Positions 58,201 to 64,000 of a stretch of DNA of 64,000 bases are shown here, in pieces. The DNA is from Locusta migratoria (lineage: Eukaryota > Arthropoda > Insecta > Orthoptera > Acrididae), in NCBI GenBank assembly GCA_026315105.1, contig CM048748.1:481395150-481459149 (forward strand), in the 5' to 3' direction. The position numbers were made by a program, and so were the translations under genes. Positions within the stretch are counted from its first letter, which is position 1. Every line of letters starts with the position of its first letter. The notes below the pieces were generated by a model. That model did not search any database, was not told the origin of the DNA, and worked only from the letters and a program-made list of their open reading frames with translations.

Positions 58201-59390
58201 CTCCTCCGCCTGTCCACTGCTCCTGTCGCTCCCGTCTACGTATTCCTCCTCCTCTCTCTGCCCCTCATCCTACCTACGCCTCCTCCTCCTCCTCCCCTCT
58301 CTTTGCCCACCTCCTCCGCCTGTCCACTGCTCCTGTCGCTCCCGTCTACGTATTCCTCCTGCTCTCTCTGCCCCTCATCCTACCTACGCCTCCTCCTCCT
58401 CCTCCCCTCTCTTTGCCCACCTCCTCCGCCTGTCCACTGCTACTGTCGCTCCCGTCTACGTATTCCTCCTGCTCTCTCTGCCCCTCATCCTACCTATGCC
58501 TCCTCCTCCTCCTCCCCTGTCTTTGCCCACCTCCTCCGCCTGCCCACTGCTCCTGTCGCTCCCGTCTACGTATTCCTCCTGCTCTCTCTGCCCCTCATCC
58601 TACCTACGCCTCCTCCTTCTCCTCCCCTCTCTTTGCCCACCTCCTCCGCCTGTCCACTGCTCCTGTCGCTCCCGTCTACGTATTCCTCCTGCTCTCTCTG
58701 CCCCTCATCCTACCTACGCCTCCTCCTCCTCCTCCCCTCTCTTTGCCCACCTCCTCCGCCTGTCCACTGCTCCTGTCGCTCCCGTCTACGTATTCCTCCT
58801 GCTCTCTCTGCCCCTCATCCTACCTACGCCTCCTCCTTCTCCTCCCCTCTCTTTGCCCACCTCCTCCGCCTGTCCACTGCTACTGTCGCTCCCGTCTACG
58901 TATTCCTCCTGCTCTCTCTGCCCCTCATCCTACCTACGCCTCCTCCTCCTCCTCCCCTCTCTTTGCCCACCTCCTCCGCCTGTCCACTGCTCCTGTCGCT
59001 CCCGTCTACGTATTCCTCCTCCTCTCTCTGCCCCTCATCCTACCTACGCCTCCTCCTTCTCCTCCCCTCTCTTTGCCCACCTCCTCCGCCTGTCCACTGC
59101 TCCTGTCGCTCCCGTCTACGTATTCCTCCTGTTCTCTCTGCCCCTCATCCTACCTACGCCTCCTCCTCCTCCTCCCCTCTCTTTGCCCACCTCCTCCGCC
59201 CGTCCACTGCTCCTGTTGCTCCCGTCTACGTATTCCTCCTGCTCTCTCTGCCCCTCATCCTACCTACGCCTCCTCCTCCTCCCCTCTCTTTGCCCACCTC
59301 CTCCGGCTGTCCACTGCTCCTGTCGCTCCCGTCTACGTATTCCTCCTGCTCTCTCTGCCCCTCATCCTACCTACGCCTCCTCCTCCTCCT
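55300..59390. repeat. Duplicated ~18-monomer (1980-bp) block within the satellite
   Basis: Rare variants recur in the same order 1980 bp apart: cgtcccctc (55322 and 57302), ctgctcctcatcc (55509 and 57489), cctctgcctg with a nearby cc variant (about 55787 and 57767), ctaactacg (56071 and 58050), ctatgcc (about 56515 and 58495) and ctgcccactg (56561 and 58540). After one extra monomer the offset becomes 2089 (ctactg at 56791 and 58880; ctcctccttc at 56961 and 59050). Confidence 0.88.
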
Positions 59391-59869
59391 ACCCTCTATT
59401 TGCCCACCTCCTCCGCCTGTCCACTGCTCCTGTCGCTCCCGTCTACGTATTCCTCCTGCTCTCTCTGCCCCTCATCCTACCTACGCCTCCTCCTCCTCCT
59501 CCCCTCTCTTTGCCCACCTCCTCCGCCTGTCCACTGCTCCTGTCGCTCCCGTCTATGTATTCCTCCTCCTCTCTCTTCCCCTCATCCTACCTACGCCTCC
59601 TCCTTCTCCTCCCCTCTCTTTGCCCACCTCCTCCGCCTGTCCACTGCTCCTGTCGCTCCCGTCTACGTATTCCTCCTGCTCTCTCTGCCCCTCATCCTAC
59701 CAACGCCTCCTCCTCCTTCTCCCCTCTCTTTGCCCACCTCCTCCGCCTGTCCACTGCTCCTGTCGCTCCCGTCTACGTATTCCTCCTGCTCTCTCTGCCC
59801 CTCATCCTACCTATGCCTCCTCCTCCTCCTCCCCTCTCTTTGCCCACCTCCTCCGCCTGTCCACTGCTC

Positions 59870-61090
59870 CTGTCGCTCCCTTCTACGTATTCCTCCTCCT
59901 CTCTCTGCCCCTCATCCTACCTACGCCTCCTCCTTCTCCTCCCCTCTCTTTGCCCACCTCCTCCGCCTGTCCACTGCTCCTGTCGCTCCCGTCTACGTAT
60001 TCCTCCTGCTCTCTCTGCCCCTCATCCTACCTACGCCTCCTCCTCCTCCTACCCTCTCTTTGCCCACCTCCTCCGCCTGTCCACTGCTCCTGTTGCTCCC
60101 GTCTACGTATTCCTCCTGCTCTCTCTGCCCCTCATCCTACCTACGCCTCCTCCTCCTCCTCCCCTCTCTTTGCCCACCTCCTCCGCCTGTCCACTGCTCC
60201 TGTCGCTCCCGTCTACGTATTCCTCCTGCTCTCTCTGCCCCTCATCCTACCTACGCCTCCTCCTCCTCCTCCCCCCTCTTTGCCCACCTCCTCCGCCTGT
60301 CCACTGCTCCTGTCGCTCCCTTCTACGTATTCCTCCTCCTCTCTCTGCCCCTCATCCTACCTACGCCTCCTCCTTCTCCTCCCCTCTCTTTGCCCACCTC
60401 CTCCGCCTGTCCACTGCTCCTGTCGCTCCCGTCTACGTATTCCTCCTGCTCTCTCTGCCCCTCATCCTACCTACGCCTCCTCCTCCTCCTCCCCTCTCTT
60501 TGCCCACCTCCTCCGCCTGTCCACTGCTCCTGTTGCTCCCGTCTACGTATTCCTCCTGCTCTCTCTGCCCCTCATCCTACCTACGCCTCCTCCTCCTCCT
60601 CCCCTCTCTTTGCCCACCTCCTCCGCCTGTCCACTGCTCCTGTCGCTCCCGTCTACGTATTCCTCCTGCTCTCTCTGCCCCTCATCCTACCTACGCCTCC
60701 TCCTCCTCCTCCCCTCTCTTTGCCCACCTCCTCCGCCTGTCCACTGCTCCTGTCGCTCCCATCTACGTATTCCTCCTGCTCTCTCTGCCCCTCATCCTAC
60801 CTACGCCTCCTCCTCCTCCTCCCCTCTCTTTGCCCACCTCCTCCGCCTGTCCACTGCTCCTGTCGCTCCCTTCTACGTATTCCTCCTCCTCTCTCTGCCC
60901 CTCATCCTACCTACGCCTCCTCCTTCTCCTCCCCTCTCTTTGCCCACCTCCTCCGCCTGTCCACTGCTCCTGTCGCTCCCGTCTACGTATTCCTCCTGCT
61001 CTCTCTGCCCCTCATCCTACATACGCCTCCTCCTCCTCCTCCCCTCTCTTTGCCCACCTCCTCCGCCTGTCCACTGCTCCTGTTGCTCCC
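59870..61090. repeat. Four- to five-monomer higher-order repeat within the satellite
   Basis: The ordered trio of variants ttctacg, tccttctcct (50 bp later) and tgttgctccc (210 bp later) occurs at 59881, 60321 and 60871, spacings of 440 and 550 bp. Confidence 0.85.
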
Positions 61091-64000
61091 GTCTACGTAT
61101 TCCTCCTGCTCTCTCTGCCCCTCATCCTACCTACGCCTCCTCCTCCTCCTCCCCTCTCTTTGCCCACCTCCTCCGCCTGTCCACTGCTCCTGTTGCTCCC
61201 GTCTACGTATTCCTCCTGCTCTCTCTGCCCCTCATCCTACCTACGCCTCCTCCTCCTCCTCCCCTCTCTTTGCCCACCTCCTCCGCCTGTCCACTGCTCC
61301 TGTTGCTCCCGTCTACGTATTCCTCCTGCTCTCTCTGCCCCTCATCCTACCTACGCCTCCTCCTCCTCCTCCCCTCTCTTTGCCCACCTCCTCCGCCTGT
61401 CCACTGCTCCTGTCGCTCCCGTCTACGTATTCCTCCTGCTCTCTCTGCCCCTCATCCTACCTACGCCTCCTCCTCCTCCTCCCCTCTCTTTGCCCACCTC
61501 CTCCGCCTGTCCACTGCTCCTGTCGCTCCCGTCTACGTATTCCTCCTGCTCTCTCTGCCCCTCATCCTACCTACGCCTCCTCCTCCTCCTCCCCTCTCTT
61601 TGCCCACCTCCTCCGCCTGTCCACTGCTCCTGTCGCTCCCGTCTACGTATTCTTCCTGCTCTCTCTGCTCCTCATCCTACCTACGCCTCCTCCTCCTCCT
61701 CCCCTCTCTTTGCCCACCTCCTCCGCCTGTCCACTGCTCCTGTCGCTCCCGTCTACGTATTCCTCCTGCTCTCTCTGCCCCTCATCCTACCTACGCCTCC
61801 TCCTTCTCCTCCCCTCTCTTTGCCCACCTCCTCCGCCTGTCCACTGCTCCTGTCGCTCCCGTCTACGTATTCCTCCTGCTCTCTCTGCCCCTCATCCTAC
61901 CTACGCCTCCTCCTCCTCCTTCCCTCTCTTTGCCCACCTCCTCCGCCTGTCCACTGCTCCTGTCGCTCCCGTCTACGTATTCCTCCTGCTCTCTCTGCCC
62001 CTCATCCTACCTACGCCTCCTCCTCCTTCTCCCCTCTCTTTGCCCACCTCCTCCGCCTGTCCACTGCTCCTGTCGCTCCCGTCTACGTATTCCTCCTGCT
62101 CTCTCTGCCCCTCATCCTACCTACGCCTCCTCCTCCTCCTCCCCTCTCTTTGCCCACCTCCTCCGCCTGTCCACTGCTCCTGTTGCTCCCGTCTACGTAT
62201 TCCTCCTGCTCTCTCTGCCCCTCATCCTACCTACGCCTCCTCCTCCTCCTCCCCTCTCTTTGCCCACCTCCTCCGCCTGTCCACTGCTCCTGTCGCTCCC
62301 GTCTACGTATTCCTCCTGCTCTCTCTGCCCCTCATCCTACCTACGCCTCCTCCTCCTCCTCCCCTCTCTTTGCCCACCTCCTCCGCCTGTCCACTGCTCC
62401 TGTCGCTCCCGTCTACGTATTCCTCCTGCTCTCTCTGCCCCTCATCCTACCTACGCCTCCTCCTCCTCCTCCCCTCTCTTTGCCCACCTCCTCCGCCTGT
62501 CCACTGCTCCTGTCGCTCCCGTCTACGTATTCCTCCTGCTCTCTCTGCCCCTCATCCTACCTACGCCTCCTCCTCCTCCTCCCCTCTCTTTGCCCACCTC
62601 CTCCGCCTGTCCACTGCTCCTGTCGCTCCCGTCTACGTATTCCTCCTGCTCTCTCTGCCCCTCATCCTACCTACGCCTCCTCCTCCTCCTCCCCTCTCTT
62701 TGCCCACCTCCTCCGCCTGTCCACTGCTCCTGTCGCTCCCGTCTACGTATTCCTCCTGCTCTCTCTGCCCCTCATCCTACGTACGCCTCCTCCTCCTCCT
62801 CCTCTCTCTTTGCCCACCTCCTCCGCCTGTCCACTGCTCCTGTCGCTCCCGTCTACGTATTCCTCCTCCGCTCTCTGCCCCTCATCCTACCTACGCCTCC
62901 TCCTCCTCCTCCCCTCTCTTTGCCCACCTCCTCCGCCTGTCCACTGCTCCTGTCGCTCCCGTCTACGTATTCCTCCTCCTCTCTCTGCCCCTCATCCTAC
63001 CTACGCCTCCTCCTCCTCCTCCCCTCTCTTTGCCCACCTCCTCCGCCTGTCCACTGCTCCTGTCGCTCCCGTCTACGTATTCCGCCTCCTCTCTCTGCCC
63101 CTCATCCTACCTACGCCTCCTCCTTCTCCTCCCCTCTCTTTGCCCACCTCCTCCGCCTGTCCACTGCTCCTGTCGCTCCCGTCTACGTATTCCTCCTGCT
63201 CTCTCTGCCCCTCATCCTACCTACGCCTCCTCCTCCTCCTCCCCTCTCTTTGCCCACCTCCTCCGCCTGTCCCCTGCTCCTGTCGCTCCCGTCTACGTAT
63301 TCCTCCTGCTCTCTCTGCCCCTCATCCTACCTACGCCTCCTCCTCCTCCTCCCCTCTCTTTGCCCACCTCCTCCGCCTGTCCACTGCTCCTGTCGCTCCC
63401 GTCTACGTATTCCTCCTGCTCTCTCTGCCCCTCATCCTACCTACGCCTCCTCCTCCTCCTCCCCTCTCTTTGCCCACCTCCTCCGCCTGTCCACTGCTCC
63501 TGTCGCTCGCGTCTACGTATTCCTCCTGCTCTCTCTGCCCCTCATCCTACCTACGCCTCCTCCTCCTCCTCCTCCCCTCTCTTTGCCCACCTCCTCCGCC
63601 TGTCCACTGCTCCTGTCGCTCCCGTCTACGTATTCCTCCTGCTCTCTCTGCCCCTCATCCTACCTACGCCTCCTCCTCCTCCTCCCCTCTCTTTGCCCAC
63701 CTCCTCCGCCTGTCCACTGCTCCTGTCGCTCCCGTCTACGTATTCCTCCTGCTCTCTCTGCCCCTCATCCTACCTACGCCTCCTCCTCCTCCTCCCCTCT
63801 CTTTGCCCACCTCCTCCGCCTGTCCACTGCTCCTGTCGCTCCCGTCTACGTATTCCTCCTCCTCTCTCTGCCCCACATCCTACCTACGCCTCCTCCTCCT
63901 CCTCCCCTCTCTTTGCCCACCTCCTCCGCCTGTCCACTGCTCCTGTCGCTCCCGTCTACGTATTCCTCCTGCTCTCTCTGCCCCTCATCCTACCTACGCC

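Larger units (their letters stand above)
44312..64000. repeat. 110-bp satellite array, about 179 monomers, continues past the window
   Basis: The anchor ttgcccacct recurs every 110 bp from 44331 to the window end. A canonical monomer has 58 C, 34 T, 11 G and 7 A, so the + strand is 84% pyrimidine and 63% G+C, in an AT-rich neighbourhood. Each monomer contains a (CTC)n core within a 26-bp unbroken pyrimidine tract and five CpGs. Length variants are few: +3 bp (about 54771), -1 bp (about 57781), -3 bp (about 59281) and +3 bp (about 63571), three of them slips of the CTC triplet. The left edge is abrupt at about 44312; the right edge is outside the window. I do not recognise the family. Confidence 0.97.

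Noticed and set aside
44312..64000. CRISPR array
   Set aside because: Repeats are directly adjacent without unique spacers, and the context is a eukaryotic genome. This is a satellite.
44312..64000. Monomer as an internal duplication of two ~45-65-bp halves
   Set aside because: tctctttgcc and tctctctgcc align with 65-bp spacing, but the rest does not align without many gaps. CT-rich low complexity makes such matches likely by chance.

Overview
The window looks like intergenic or heterochromatic DNA from a large, repeat-rich arthropod genome. The most likely source is an orthopteran insect (grasshopper or locust type). This is inferred from the repeat families: tRNA-derived SINEs with a gggact...agtccc 3' hairpin, CR1-like LINEs ending in TGTAGATGTAGATG, an I-clade LINE with a (CAA)n tail, and a Tc1-like element. 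No host protein-coding gene could be recognised. Every ORF with a recognisable protein belongs to a mobile element, and every one of those is disabled.

Layout. From 1 to 9.3 kb there is unique-looking DNA sprinkled with SINEs (1.6, 3.1, 4.3, 5.2 and 8.2 kb) and a decayed mariner/IS630-type transposase (5.5-6.2 kb, minus). From 9.3 to 16.7 kb a 5'-truncated CR1-like LINE is split by a 5969-bp, apparently full-length I-clade LINE (10642-16610). An 11-bp target-site duplication flanks the insertion, and an uninterrupted relative of the same site is present at 29.8 kb. From 16.7 to 22.5 kb there are SINEs, a 35-nt T run, a decayed Tc1-like transposon (19372-20744) and an inverted CR1 3' end. From 22.566 to 29.520 kb a 3.48-kb segment is present twice in direct tandem and is almost identical between copies. 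From 29.7 to 31.6 kb lie a CR1 3' end (minus) and a decayed hAT transposase of the ZMYM/DUF4371-like kind (plus). From 31.8 to 37.6 kb there are more SINE copies. From 38.0 to 41.8 kb there is a nearly full-length but broken CR1 LINE with an SGNH/esterase-like ORF1. From 42.5 to 42.8 kb there is a CpG-rich patch.

From 44.31 kb to the window end (and beyond) runs a roughly 19.7-kb satellite array of about 179 monomers of 110 bp. It is 84% pyrimidine on the + strand and contains higher-order repeats of 3, 4-5 and about 18 monomers. Because 110 is not a multiple of 3 and the pyrimidine-rich strand has no stop codons, the array generates ORFs of thousands of codons in all forward frames. These start at TTG, contain no consensus ATG, and are not credible genes.

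How the parts relate. The LINEs are the plausible mobilising machinery for the SINEs: the I-clade LINE and the main SINE family share the same 3' hairpin motif, and several SINEs have clear 11-12-bp target-site duplications. The satellite and the 3.48-kb tandem duplication are the structurally most remarkable parts of the window. All calls were made by eye, without database searches or computed alignments.
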